Assembly (NCBI RefSeq): GCF_026342435.1
Contig: NZ_JAPEMT010000001.1
Span: 2,226,501 to 2,290,500, forward strand
Direction: 5' to 3'
Length of the DNA: 64,000 nt
DNA from: Streptomyces sp. NBC_00237
Lineage (GTDB): Bacteria; Actinomycetota; Actinomycetes; Streptomycetales; Streptomycetaceae
Under the pieces are notes generated by a model. It saw only the letters and a program-made list of their open reading frames with translations. It searched no databases and was not told the origin of the DNA. Position 1 is the stretch's first letter. Each line of letters starts with the position of its first letter. Shown one piece after another: positions 8,611-16,703 of the stretch. The translations under genes were made by a program, and so were the position numbers.

Positions 8611-10146
8611 CTACTGGGAACCCCGGAAGCCGTCCCCCTCGACGATCAGCCCGGCGACCAGCGCGCCCGACATCCCGGCGTGGGCGAGACCGCCGCCGGG
8701 GTGCGCCGAACCCCCGGCCGCGTACAGGCCCGGCAGGCGGGGGGAGTTGGACCGCACGAGGTACCGCCCCGAGGCGCCCGCCAGCGCCGGGGCGGGCAGG
8801 TCCCCGTCGGGCGCGCCGGTCCGCGCCGCGATGTCCTCGGGGGTGTAGACCTCTCGCCACCGGACGCGGTCGGCCAGCCCCTCGACCGCCCGCGACGCCT
8901 GCGCGACCATGGCGTCCGCCCAGGACTCGCGCAGCGCGGGCCGCTTCCAGTCCTCCAGGTCCAGGGAAGGGGCCGCGGCCGTCAGGACGACGCTCTCGTG
9001 CGCGTCGTCGGGGCGCAGGGCCGGATCGTCGGGGCGCAGCACCCACACCGTGGGCGACTTCGGTGCTCCCGCGGCCTCGAAGACGGTGCGCAGCTCGGCC
9101 GTGCGATCCAGGGAGTGCACCACCGTACGGTGAGCCGCCTGCGGATCGCGTGCACCGGACAGGGCCAGACAGACCGTCACCCGGCCCGCGCCCGCCACCT
9201 CCAGATCCGGCTGGAAGTCCTCGTCCGCGTACAGCTCGTGTCCCTCCCAGGGGCCGTCGGGGCGGCCGTGCACCAGCGCGTTGAGCACCGTCGGGTGGAC
9301 CGCCGCGACCACGTGGTCCGCCTCCGCCGTGGTGCCGTCCGCCAGCTCCACGCCCGCGGCCCTGCCGTCCCTGGCGGTGATGGCGACGACCTCCGCGCCG
9401 AAGACGAACGCGACCCGGCGGGCCAGGCAGCGTTCGTACACGGCGTCGGCCAGCGCCCTCATCCCGCCGCGCACGTACCAGGTGCCGAAGGTCTGCTCCA
9501 TGTACGGCAGTACGGCGGCGGAGGCGGGAGCCCGGCGCGGGTCGAGTCCGAACCCGAGGGCGTAGCTCTCCAGCAGCGCGGTCAGCCGGGGGTCGCGCAG
9601 CTCCCACGCGCCGACCTCGGCAAGGGTGGAGGCCCTGCGCTCCCGCAGCAGCCGGCGGGTGGCGACCGACGGGTACGGGTCCTTGCCCAGCACCTGCCAG
9701 TCCGGCCACAGGGGCTCCTCCAGGAGCGGCCGCCGCACCCGGTCCCAGGCGTCCCCGGCCCGGCCCATGAACGCGTCCCAGCGGCCGGCCGCGTCCGCAC
9801 CGAGCGCGGTGCCGAGCGCCGCCACGGCTCCGCGTGAGGCATTGGGCAGCGTGACGTCCGTGCCGTCGGCGAACACATGGCGGGCCGCCGGGTCCACCGG
9901 GGCCAGGTCGACGCACTCCTCCAGAGGCTCCCGGCCGGTCTTGACGAACAGGTCCCGGTACACGGCGGGCAGGTGCAGCAGCCCCGGTCCCGTGTCGAAG
10001 GCGAATCCGTCCCGCTCGAAGCGGCCCACCGCGCCACCGTGCGTCCCCCCGCGTTCGTACACCGTCACCCGGTGGCCCGCGACGGCCAGCCGGGCGGCGG
10101 TCGCCATCGCGCCGAGCCCGGCGCCGATCACCACAATCCGTGCCAT
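8611..10146 (-). CDS. CrtI-like NAD(P)/FAD-dependent oxidoreductase
   Basis: A 511-residue flavoprotein of the phytoene desaturase/CrtI superfamily. The N-terminal FAD motif VIGAGLGAMATAARL spans about residues 5-19, followed by GHRVTVYERGGTHGGAVG. The mid-chain YMEQTFGTWYVRGGMRALADAV segment and the C-terminal GLYAAGGSAHPGGGLAHAGMSGALVA FAD-contact stretch are typical of CrtI relatives. No phytoene synthase or other carotenoid gene is nearby, so the substrate cannot be named; prenyl or retinol-type oxidoreduction is possible. It is alone on its strand, with DUF4126 54 bases upstream in the same direction, so the two may be co-transcribed. Confidence 0.88.
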   Translation of the reverse strand: MARIVVIGAGLGAMATAARLAVAGHRVTVYERGGTHGGAVGRFERDGFAFDTGPGLLHLPAVYRDLFVKTGREPLEECVDLAPVDPAARHVFADGTDVTLPNASRGAVAALGTALGADAAGRWDAFMGRAGDAWDRVRRPLLEEPLWPDWQVLGKDPYPSVATRRLLRERRASTLAEVGAWELRDPRLTALLESYALGFGLDPRRAPASAAVLPYMEQTFGTWYVRGGMRALADAVYERCLARRVAFVFGAEVVAITARDGRAAGVELADGTTAEADHVVAAVHPTVLNALVHGRPDGPWEGHELYADEDFQPDLEVAGAGRVTVCLALSGARDPQAAHRTVVHSLDRTAELRTVFEAAGAPKSPTVWVLRPDDPALRPDDAHESVVLTAAAPSLDLEDWKRPALRESWADAMVAQASRAVEGLADRVRWREVYTPEDIAARTGAPDGDLPAPALAGASGRYLVRSNSPRLPGLYAAGGSAHPGGGLAHAGMSGALVAGLIVEGDGFRGSQ

Positions 10147-10200
10147 GCAGCGACTTTAACGGGGGCCACTGACAACCCGGTCGCGGCCATGGCCGAGCAC

Positions 10201-10815
10201 TCAGCGGGGAGTCGGACCACCCGTGCTCATCAGGCGTTTCTCCTCCCGGCGCTGCGCCCGGCGGCGACGGAACCGCCTGATCCGGCTCGCCAGGAAGACC
10301 AGCGTCACCAGGCCGGTCAGGAGCAGCGCTCCGGCGATCGAGGCCGCCGCGACCGGATGGAACATGGCGAAACTGACGATCCCCGCGACGCCCAGGTCCT
10401 CGGCGGTGCTGAGCACGATGTTGCTGAACGGCTCGGGGGAGGTGTTCACCGCCATCCGCGTCCCGGCCTTCACCAGATGACTCAGCAGCGCCGTCGAACC
10501 GCCCACCGCGCCCGCCGCGATCTCCGGCAGCGACCCGTTCTGCCCCGCCAGCAGCGCCCCGACCACCGCGCCCGCGAGGGGCCTGATGACGGTGTGGACG
10601 CTGTCCCACAGCGAGTCCACGTACGGGATCTTGTCGCTCACCGCCTCGATCAGGAAGAGGATCCCGGCGACCACCATGACGTCGGTGCGCTGAAGGGAGG
10701 CGGGCACCTCGTCGCTGATTCCGGTCGCGCCGAAGACGCCGAGGAGCAGGACCACCGCATAGGCGTTGATGCCGCTGGCCCAGCCGCTGGTGAACACGAG
10801 GGGGATGACTGACAC
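10201..10815 (-). CDS. DUF4126 integral membrane protein
   Basis: A 204-residue membrane protein of unknown function matching the DUF4126 pattern: FTSGWASGINAYAVVLLLGVFG at the N-terminus, IEAVSDKIPYVDSLWDSVHTVIRPLAGA in the middle, and GGSTALLSHLVKAGTRMAVNTSPEPFSN later. About five hydrophobic segments are visible, with a basic tail (RIRRFRRRRAQRREEKR) likely facing the cytoplasm. The GTG at 10815 places homology at the start; another GTG 15 bases further upstream (10829-10831) is possible. The frame stays open to an ATG at 11028, but that extension has no family resemblance. Confidence 0.85.
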   Translation of the reverse strand: MSVIPLVFTSGWASGINAYAVVLLLGVFGATGISDEVPASLQRTDVMVVAGILFLIEAVSDKIPYVDSLWDSVHTVIRPLAGAVVGALLAGQNGSLPEIAAGAVGGSTALLSHLVKAGTRMAVNTSPEPFSNIVLSTAEDLGVAGIVSFAMFHPVAAASIAGALLLTGLVTLVFLASRIRRFRRRRAQRREEKRLMSTGGPTPR

Positions 10816-10847
10816 GCGGACGATCGTAACCACAGGAAAACACCGGC

Positions 10848-10879
10848 CCGGTGAGGCTCGATCCCCCCGAGCCCACCGG
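10848..10879 (-). terminator. terminator with T-run, downstream of tetR
   Basis: On the minus strand the sequence forms CCGGTG-GGCTCG paired with CGAGCC-CACCGG (one bulged base), and a GTGTTTTCC stretch follows. This is a good intrinsic terminator for transcripts leaving the ABC-YhgE-TetR operon before the DUF4126 gene begins. Confidence 0.6.
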
Positions 10880-11016
10880 ACCGGTGCGTTTTCCCCCGTG
10901 TCCCCGTTACGTCCAGGGTCTCGCGCCGCTTCCGCCGCCCCGTGTCGGCGGTCTCGGCGCGAGCGCCCCTTCCGTGCTTCCCACTCTGTCGTCCGCGCAG
11001 GTGGGAGCCCATCCGC

Positions 11017-11044
11017 GTACCTACTCATCTCAGGTACTAGGTAC
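11017..11044. promoter_or_regulatory. GTACCT/AGGTAC inverted repeat plus direct repeat
   Basis: GTACCT (11017-11022) and AGGTAC (11032-11037) form an inverted repeat around nine bases, and AGGTAC is followed by TAGGTAC, giving a direct repeat too. It lies about 200 bases upstream of the DUF4126 start and 50 bases beyond the end of tetR. It may be a promoter operator. Otherwise the 10880-11093 interval shows no gene. Confidence 0.3.
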
Positions 11045-11093
11045 GGATACTCAGAGCTGGGCGCTGCGGCTCAGCAGAGGTGGGCGTTCCGGC

Positions 11094-11708
11094 TCAGGGT
11101 TGCCCGCCGCCCACCCGTCCGTGCAGCAGCCTCGACAGTGCCGAGTGCACGTCGTCCAGGGAGCGTTCGCTCTGGAACGCCTGCCAGTCCAGCGCGGCCA
11201 CCAGCACCATGCCGACCAGCGCCGCCGCCGTCAGCGGGATGTCGATCTCCGCGCTCAGCTCGCCGTCCGCCACGCCCTCGGTGAGCACCCGCTCCACGAC
11301 GGCCACCGCCTGCTGACGCACCACCAGGAGCGTCGACTGCCACGCCCGGTTGGTGCGCCACAGCTCGGCCACGTACAGCTGCGTGAACGCCGGATAGCGG
11401 TCGATGAAGTGCAGACCGGCCCGGATCATCCCGTCCAGCGCCTCGATCTTGCTGCCGCCCCGTGCGGCGGTCTCGTCGGCCGCCTCCTGGAGGGAGGCCG
11501 TGAGCAGCCCCACCCCGTAGCGCAGCAGCTCTTCGAAGAGCTCGCTCTTGCTCTTGAAGTTGTAGTACACCGTGCCCTTGGCGACACCGGCACGCTCGGC
11601 GATCTCCTCCACGGTGGTCGAGGAGAAGCCCTTCTCTGCGATCAGGGTCACGGCCGCCTCGTAGAGCTTCTGCCGGGTGTTGCGGCGGCGCGTGCTGGTG
11701 CTGTCCAT
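11094..11708 (-). CDS. TetR/AcrR-family repressor
   Basis: A 204-residue regulator with an N-terminal TetR helix-turn-helix at about residues 9-58 (RQKLYEAAVTLIAEKGF, TTVEEIAERAGVAKGTVYYNFKSKSELFEE) and a variable all-helical ligand domain after it. The ATG at 11708 follows GGGAGA at a normal distance. It is the last gene of a three-gene unit (ABC-like protein, YhgE-like exporter, TetR) on the same strand, 60 bases after the exporter stop. The perfect 26-bp palindrome at 14744-14769, in the promoter of the first gene, is the obvious operator, so the operon is probably self-repressed until a ligand is bound. Confidence 0.93.
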   Translation of the reverse strand: MDSTSTRRRNTRQKLYEAAVTLIAEKGFSSTTVEEIAERAGVAKGTVYYNFKSKSELFEELLRYGVGLLTASLQEAADETAARGGSKIEALDGMIRAGLHFIDRYPAFTQLYVAELWRTNRAWQSTLLVVRQQAVAVVERVLTEGVADGELSAEIDIPLTAAALVGMVLVAALDWQAFQSERSLDDVHSALSRLLHGRVGGGQP

Positions 11709-11767
11709 GGGGATGATTCTCCCAGGCCCCCCGGCGTCCGAGGGCGCTGTGCCCACAGGCTGCGCGC

Positions 11768-13885
11768 TCACAGGCTCAGCTCCGGGTGCAGGCGGTCCAG
11801 CGTCCAGACCTGCTTGCGGTGCGCCGAGAGGGCGGTGAGGGCCAGTGCACCGGCCGTGAAGGCGGCCAGCACGACGCTGCCCGTCCAGACCGGTTCCAGG
11901 CCGCCGCCGGAGATCAGCCTGCGCAGCCCCTCGACGACGTACGTCATGGGCAGGAACGGGTGGATCGCGTTGAAGAAGCCCGGCGAGGTCTGCACCGGGT
12001 AGGTGCCGCCCGCCGACGTCAGCTGGAGCATCAGCACCGCGAGTACCAGGATGCGTCCCGCCGCCCCGAAGCGGGCGTTCAGCCACTGGATGATCGCCGC
12101 GAAGCAGGCCGACACCAGCACCAGGAAGCCCAGCGTCCCGGCCGTGCGCGACATCTCCAGGCCGAGCCCGTAGTGCAGCACCGCCATCAACGCCGCGACC
12201 TGGAGCACCCCGAGCGCCACCACCGGCAGCCAGGCCGCGAAGGCGATCCGCCAGGCGGACGCACCGGCGGCCAGAGCGCGCCGGTTGAGCGGCTGGATCA
12301 GCATGTACGCGACCATCGCGCCGACCCACAGGGACAGCGGGATGAAGTACGGGGCGAACCCGGTGCCGTAGTTGGGCGCCTTGTGCAGCGACTCGGAGGC
12401 CAGCTTCACCGGGTCGGCCATCACCTCGGTGCGCTGGTCGCGGGAGTTCTTGTCGTAGTCGGGGATCTTCCCGACGCCGTCGTGCAGACCGCCCGCCAGC
12501 TTGCCGCTGCCGTCGGCGAGCTTGAACAGGCCGCCGTCCAGGTCGCTCGCCCCGGTCTTCAGCTTGCCGACGCCCTTGTCGAGGTCGGTGGCTCCGGTAC
12601 GGGCCGAGGTCAGGCCGGTGTGCACCTTGGCGGCACCCTGGGAGACCTGCTGGGCGCCCTTGTTGAGCGCGTTGACCTTCGCGACGGCCGTCTTGAGGTT
12701 GTCGTCGAGGTGCGGGGCCTCCCGGACGAGCGCTTCCGACTTGGTCTGGACGTCCTTCAGGCGGGTCTCCAGGAGGGCCAGGTCGCTGTTGCTGTCCTTG
12801 ACCATGGCGTTGACGTCCTCGGCCACTGTCGCGGCCTCCTGGGCCGCCGTGACGCCCTTCTTGAGGATCGGGCAAGCCTTCGCCCTCGCGGCGGCCTGCG
12901 GACCGTCCTCGGCCCCCTCGGGGGCGGCGCCCTCGCAGAACTCCTTGTGCGCGGCAGCCAGCTCGTTCGCGGCCGTGCGCGCCCCCTTCGCGGCACCGGG
13001 AGCCCGCTTGACGAGGGTGTCCAGGTGGTTCTGGGTGATCTTCGAGGAGTCCGCGACCAACTGTGCCGCGTGCGCGATCGACTTGCCGTCGTCCTTCAGG
13101 TACGGCCGGACCTGCCCGGCGATCCCGTTGACCTTCTCGGACAGCACCTTGGTGCCGTCGGCGACTTGCTTGGCGCCGTTCGCGACGTCGCCCGCGCCCT
13201 TGTCGAGCTTCTTGATGCCGCCCGACAGATCGCCGCTGCCCTTCTTGGCGTTCGTCAGGCCGTCGGCGAGGTCCTTGGAGCCCTTCTTCGCCTTCCCGAT
13301 GCCTCCGTCGAGGTCCTTGGCACCCTTGGCGGCCTTCTCGGTCGCCTCGTGGATGTCGGAGAAGGAGATGAAGATCTTGTCGAGGAAGCCCCGGGAGGCG
13401 TTCGTGGAGGCGGCCCTGCGCACCTCGGAGAACACCGAACGGGAGATCTGTCCGACGATGTAGTTGTTGGAGTCGTTGGTGTGCACCTGGAGGGCACCCG
13501 TCTCCGGACTGTCGCCGGAGCTGGAGGCGATGCGCTCGCTGAAGTCCGAGGGCATCGTCAGCGACAGGTAGTACGCGCCGTTCTCGACGCCGTCCTTGGC
13601 GTCCTTCGCGCTCACCTCCTGCCAGTCGAAGACCTTGCTGTCGAGGAGCTTCTCGGTGATCTCGTCACCGGCGGTGATCTTCTTGCCCGCGGCGGTCGCA
13701 CCCTTGTCGTCGTTGACGAGCGCCACGGGGATCTTGTCGAGCCGCCCGTACGGGTCCCAGAAGGACCACAGGTACAGGGCGCCGTACAGCAGCGGCAGCA
13801 GCAGGAGAGCGACGAGCGCGGCACGGGGGAGCTTCCCCCTGCCGAAGCGCTTGAGCTCAAGAGCGGCCAGTTTCGGCGAGCGCAT
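11768..13885 (-). CDS. YhgE/Pip-type membrane protein (ABC-2-like exporter)
   Basis: A 705-residue YhgE/Pip-like protein. One membrane helix near residues 22-44 (AALVALLLLPLLYGALYLW) is followed by the family sequence DPYGRLDKIPVALVNDDKGA. A large extracytoplasmic region contains many copies of a G-x-D-L-x-x-G-type motif (KDLDGGIGKAKKGSKDLADG, SGDLSGGIKKLDKGAGDVANG) that probably forms a long coiled rod. The C-terminal block has about five to six membrane helices. Relatives include phage infection protein and the ESAT-6 accessory protein EsaA, and some are linked to drug or lipid export. Its start overlaps the end of the ABC-like gene by 29 bases, so the two are translationally coupled. The transported substrate is not evident. 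Confidence 0.92.
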   Translation of the reverse strand: MRSPKLAALELKRFGRGKLPRAALVALLLLPLLYGALYLWSFWDPYGRLDKIPVALVNDDKGATAAGKKITAGDEITEKLLDSKVFDWQEVSAKDAKDGVENGAYYLSLTMPSDFSERIASSSGDSPETGALQVHTNDSNNYIVGQISRSVFSEVRRAASTNASRGFLDKIFISFSDIHEATEKAAKGAKDLDGGIGKAKKGSKDLADGLTNAKKGSGDLSGGIKKLDKGAGDVANGAKQVADGTKVLSEKVNGIAGQVRPYLKDDGKSIAHAAQLVADSSKITQNHLDTLVKRAPGAAKGARTAANELAAAHKEFCEGAAPEGAEDGPQAAARAKACPILKKGVTAAQEAATVAEDVNAMVKDSNSDLALLETRLKDVQTKSEALVREAPHLDDNLKTAVAKVNALNKGAQQVSQGAAKVHTGLTSARTGATDLDKGVGKLKTGASDLDGGLFKLADGSGKLAGGLHDGVGKIPDYDKNSRDQRTEVMADPVKLASESLHKAPNYGTGFAPYFIPLSLWVGAMVAYMLIQPLNRRALAAGASAWRIAFAAWLPVVALGVLQVAALMAVLHYGLGLEMSRTAGTLGFLVLVSACFAAIIQWLNARFGAAGRILVLAVLMLQLTSAGGTYPVQTSPGFFNAIHPFLPMTYVVEGLRRLISGGGLEPVWTGSVVLAAFTAGALALTALSAHRKQVWTLDRLHPELSL

Positions 13886-14729
13886 CGGCCGCCCCCTCCT
13901 CGGTCGTGTCCTTCCCGGCGTCGTCCGCGCCGGTGTTCTTCTTCGCGTGCCTGGGCGCCTCGTCGCGCACGTTCCGTACGGACACCAGCAGGGCGTCCTT
14001 CGGCGGCGCGCTGCACACCGCGAGCACGGTGATGCCCGACGCGGCGATCGACCGGAACAGCTCCCAGGCGTCCTCGCGCTCGGCGTCCGACAGCTTGAGG
14101 TCCGCGTCGTCCACGGCGAGCAGCCGCGGCTTCGTCAGGAGCGCCAGGCCCACCGAGAGCCGCAGCCCCTCCAGCCGTTCCAGATCCCGTACGGACGTCC
14201 GCTCGCCCTTCGGCAGGGAGGCGAGGTCGAGCCCCACGGCGGCCATCGCGGCGTCGATCCGGGCCCGTGCGGCGGCCTTGCGCACCGAGGGCCTGGTGAG
14301 GAGCGAGCGCAGCGATCCGTCGAAACGGCGCTGGAGCAGGGCGCGTTCGCGCAGGTGCTCGGCGACGGTGAAGGCGGGGTCCAGGTCGCTGACACCGGGC
14401 ACCGGGCCGAGCGCGCTGATCCGCCGGACGCCCGCCAGCTTCTTGGGCAGCCGCAGACCGCCCACCTCGGCATGGCCCTCGGTGGCACGCATGCGGCCGG
14501 TGAGCGCGAGCAGCAGACAGGTGCGGCCGGACCCGGACGGGCCCTCGATCGCGACGAACGAACCGGCGGGCGCACGGAAGTCCACGCCTCTGAACGCCCA
14601 GCCGCGCGGTCCCTTCAGCCCGAAGCCCGCCGCGCTGACCGCGGCCCCTTCGGCTCCTGCTGTGGCGTCTGCTGACGAGGCGTCGGCCGTGTCCGCGGCC
14701 TCCGTCGTCCCGGTGTGCGGGCTGTCCAC
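13857..14729 (-). CDS. ABC ATPase-like protein with degenerate nucleotide site
   Basis: A 290-residue protein with the overall layout of an ABC ATPase, but its key motifs are altered. The P-loop reads GPSGSGRTCLL, with Arg where the catalytic Walker A lysine belongs; the codon is CGC, so this is not a frame error. The signature region reads LERLEGLRLSVGLALL rather than LSGGQ, and the Walker B region ends LLAVDDADL, with Asp in place of the usual catalytic Glu. It may bind nucleotide weakly or act as a structural partner of the YhgE protein encoded just downstream. It has an Ala/Asp-rich N-terminus and a charged C-terminal tail. The GTG start is preceded by GGGAGG, and the TetR palindrome lies 15 bases further upstream. 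Confidence 0.88.
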   Translation of the reverse strand: MDSPHTGTTEAADTADASSADATAGAEGAAVSAAGFGLKGPRGWAFRGVDFRAPAGSFVAIEGPSGSGRTCLLLALTGRMRATEGHAEVGGLRLPKKLAGVRRISALGPVPGVSDLDPAFTVAEHLRERALLQRRFDGSLRSLLTRPSVRKAAARARIDAAMAAVGLDLASLPKGERTSVRDLERLEGLRLSVGLALLTKPRLLAVDDADLKLSDAEREDAWELFRSIAASGITVLAVCSAPPKDALLVSVRNVRDEAPRHAKKNTGADDAGKDTTEEGAADALAETGRS

Positions 14730-14743
14730 GCACCCTCCCCATC

Positions 14744-14769
14744 TTTTGAACTGACCGGTCAGTTCAAAA
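14744..14769. promoter_or_regulatory. perfect 26-bp palindrome, probable TetR operator
   Basis: The half-site TTTTGAACTGACC at 14744-14756 is followed directly by its exact reverse complement at 14757-14769. It sits 15 bases before the start of the ABC-like gene, where it would overlap the promoter, and the operon ends with a tetR gene. TGACCGGTCA-type centres are common in TetR-family operators. It may also affect the divergent gene at 14883. Confidence 0.88.
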
Positions 14770-14882
14770 GTATGCCCTCCGGCACCGGGGCCAAAGGGCC
14801 AGGTCAGGCCGGATTGTCAGTGGCGTCCCTCACAGTGGGCTCAGACGGCACCCGTGCCGTTGCCCGAGACAGGAGGTTCGTC

Positions 14883-15353
14883 ATGGCACAGGCCGACGTT
14901 CACCCCGTGCGGCGCCGCACCCAGGCGCCGCCCGCGGCCCTCGATCTGCTCGCCCAGGCCCGCCGCGGCCTGGAGGAGGCCGCGGCCGCCGAGACCGCCA
15001 ACGACCGCTACGCGACGGCCCACTTGGCCGCGCTGCGCACGGCCGCCGCCGTGCTGGCCGCCCGGGGCCGCCCCGAACCCACCCCGCGCCGCAGGCAGCG
15101 GATACGCAGCGCCTGGGAGGTGCTGCCCGAGACCGCGCCCGAACTGACCGAGTGGAGCGCCCTGTTCGCCTCCGGTGCCGAGCGCAGGGCCCGCGCCGAG
15201 GCGGGCATACGCGGCGCGGCGAGCGCCCGGGACGCCGACGACCTGGTGCGCGACGCCGCGATGTTCCTGCGCCTGGTCGAGCGGATGCTCGTACTCCAGC
15301 CGACGCTGCCGCGCAGCCGGGAGGACCGGGGGCCGGGGCCGCAGGCCGGGTGA
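14883..15353 (+). CDS. SAV_6107-like HEPN-domain protein
   Basis: A 156-residue, mostly helical protein resembling the SAV_6107-type HEPN family of streptomycetes. Two helical blocks are visible: ALDLLAQARRGLEEAAAAETANDRYATAHLAALRTAAAVLA and, near the C-terminus, ASARDADDLVRDAAMFLRLVERML. The usual HEPN RNase motif R-x4-6-H is not clearly present, so RNase activity should not be assumed. A strong AGGAGG (14871-14876) precedes the ATG by six bases. It is divergent from the ABC/YhgE operon and shares its intergenic region, including the TetR palindrome. Confidence 0.82.
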   Translation: MAQADVHPVRRRTQAPPAALDLLAQARRGLEEAAAAETANDRYATAHLAALRTAAAVLAARGRPEPTPRRRQRIRSAWEVLPETAPELTEWSALFASGAERRARAEAGIRGAASARDADDLVRDAAMFLRLVERMLVLQPTLPRSREDRGPGPQAG

Positions 15354-15537
15354 CGCGGGCGGTGCGGGGGAGCCGCGCACGGGGCGGCCCCGGCGGGGCG
15401 AGGCGCCCGCACACGGGGTGACCTGGGCAGGGCGGAGGGCCGGGCCCATTAGGCTGGGCGGAGCCTTGTCCGCGCGGGCTGGCCACCGTTCGCCCCGCAC
15501 CGTTCGCCCCCGCACCGTTCACCGAGGAGTCAATGCC

Positions 15538-16308
15538 GTGTCGGAATCGATGCGCCCCCGCGCCTCCCTCCGTACCGCCGTGGTCTGGGAGGTCCTCAAG
15601 GACGCCCTCGACCACCGTGCCAAGGAGACCGGCCGCGACACCCTGGACGTCCTCGACACCGGAGGCGGCACCGGGAACTTCGCGGTGCCCGTCGCCAAGC
15701 TCGGCCACCGCGTCACCGTCGTCGACCCCAGCCCCAACGCCCTCTTCGCGCTGGAGCGCAGGGCCGCCGAGGCGGGAGTCGCCGACCGCGTCCGGGGCGT
15801 CCAGGGCGACGCGCTGGGCCTCTTCGACGTCGTCGAGCGCGACGGCTACGACGCCGTGCTCTGCCACGGCGTGCTGGAGTACGTCGACGACCCCGCCGAG
15901 GGCCTGCGCAACGTCGTCGAGGCACTCCGCCCGTCCGGCACGCTCAGCCTCCTCGCCGCGGGCAGCGGCGGCGCCGTCCTGGCCCGCGCGCTCGCCGGTC
16001 ACTTCAACGAGGCCCGCCAGGCGCTCACCGACCCGGCGGGCCGCTGGGGCACGGGCGACCCGGTGCCCCGCCGCTTCACCGCCGAGCAGCTCCGCGAGCT
16101 GGCCGCGGGCGCGGGCGTCGAGGTCGCCGCCATACACGGCGTACGCGTCTTCGCCGACCTGGTCCCCGGTGTCCTGGTCGACACCGAGCCCGGCGCGATG
16201 GAGGCCCTTCTGAAGCTGGAGGCCGCGGCCGCCGAGCTGGACGCCTTCCACGCGGTCGCCACCCAGCTCCACGTGCTGGGCGGAAAGCGGACCCCGCAGG
16301 GCGCCTGA
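15538..16308 (+). CDS. SAM-dependent methyltransferase (class I)
   Basis: A 256-residue class I methyltransferase. SAM-binding motif I is LDVLDTGGGTGNFAVPVAKLG (about residues 36-56), the acidic strand-2 end is VTVVDPSPN, and motif IV reads YDAVLCHGVLEYVDDP. It looks like UbiE/Smt-type enzymes that methylate small molecules, or CmoA-like proteins; the substrate is unknown. The GTG start has GAGGAG about eight bases upstream. It lies about 180 bases after the HEPN gene. The 395 bases after it hold an inverted repeat and a promoter for the DUF3040 gene but no other gene. Confidence 0.88.
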   Translation: MSESMRPRASLRTAVVWEVLKDALDHRAKETGRDTLDVLDTGGGTGNFAVPVAKLGHRVTVVDPSPNALFALERRAAEAGVADRVRGVQGDALGLFDVVERDGYDAVLCHGVLEYVDDPAEGLRNVVEALRPSGTLSLLAAGSGGAVLARALAGHFNEARQALTDPAGRWGTGDPVPRRFTAEQLRELAAGAGVEVAAIHGVRVFADLVPGVLVDTEPGAMEALLKLEAAAAELDAFHAVATQLHVLGGKRTPQGA

Positions 16309-16491
16309 CCGGCAGCCCTTCCGGCCCGCCGCGCGACGCCGCGGCGAGGCTCCCGGACCCGCACCGGGACCCGGGACCGGGGCCCTCGATCCCGTCCGGA
16401 GCAACGGGCCCCGTTCTCCCGAACATCCCCTCCACGGGGGCTGATCAGGGACGAGTCCGGGTACCAGTGACGTACGGAGTCCGCCGCGGGC

Positions 16492-16527
16492 CCCCCGATC
16501 AGCCTCCGGGCCCCGTATGATCGGGGG
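16492..16527. terminator. 10-bp inverted repeat between methyltransferase and DUF3040 genes
   Basis: CCCCCGATCA (16492-16501) and TGATCGGGGG (16518-16527) are perfect inverted arms with a 16-base loop. It lies about 180 bases after the methyltransferase stop and 100 bases before the next promoter. It could terminate the methyltransferase transcript or be a regulatory site. Confidence 0.4.
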
Positions 16528-16624
16528 ACACCGTCGGCATGACGGGTCGGCCGTTGGGGAATGCACGCTTCAACAGCCAAGCCGGCACGGCGGCCCGGAT
16601 TGGCGATTTGGCGTAGAGGGCGGG

Positions 16625-16653
16625 TTTCACGGGGGCGATTCCCTGCCTATTCT
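16625..16653 (+). promoter_or_regulatory. putative promoter of the DUF3040 gene
   Basis: TTTCAC (16625-16630), 17 bases, then TATTCT (16648-16653) match a vegetative-type promoter and would give a leader of about 45 bases before the GTG at 16704. Confidence 0.45.
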
Positions 16654-16703
16654 GAAAGGGCCGCATCCGGTCGCCCCCCGCGACCGACGAGTAGGAGGAC
16701 TCC

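Noticed and set aside
10816..11028. N-terminal extension of the DUF4126 protein to an ATG at 11028
   Set aside because: The extra residues are Arg/Gly-rich and unlike the family, and the stretch overlaps a terminator hairpin and repeat elements.
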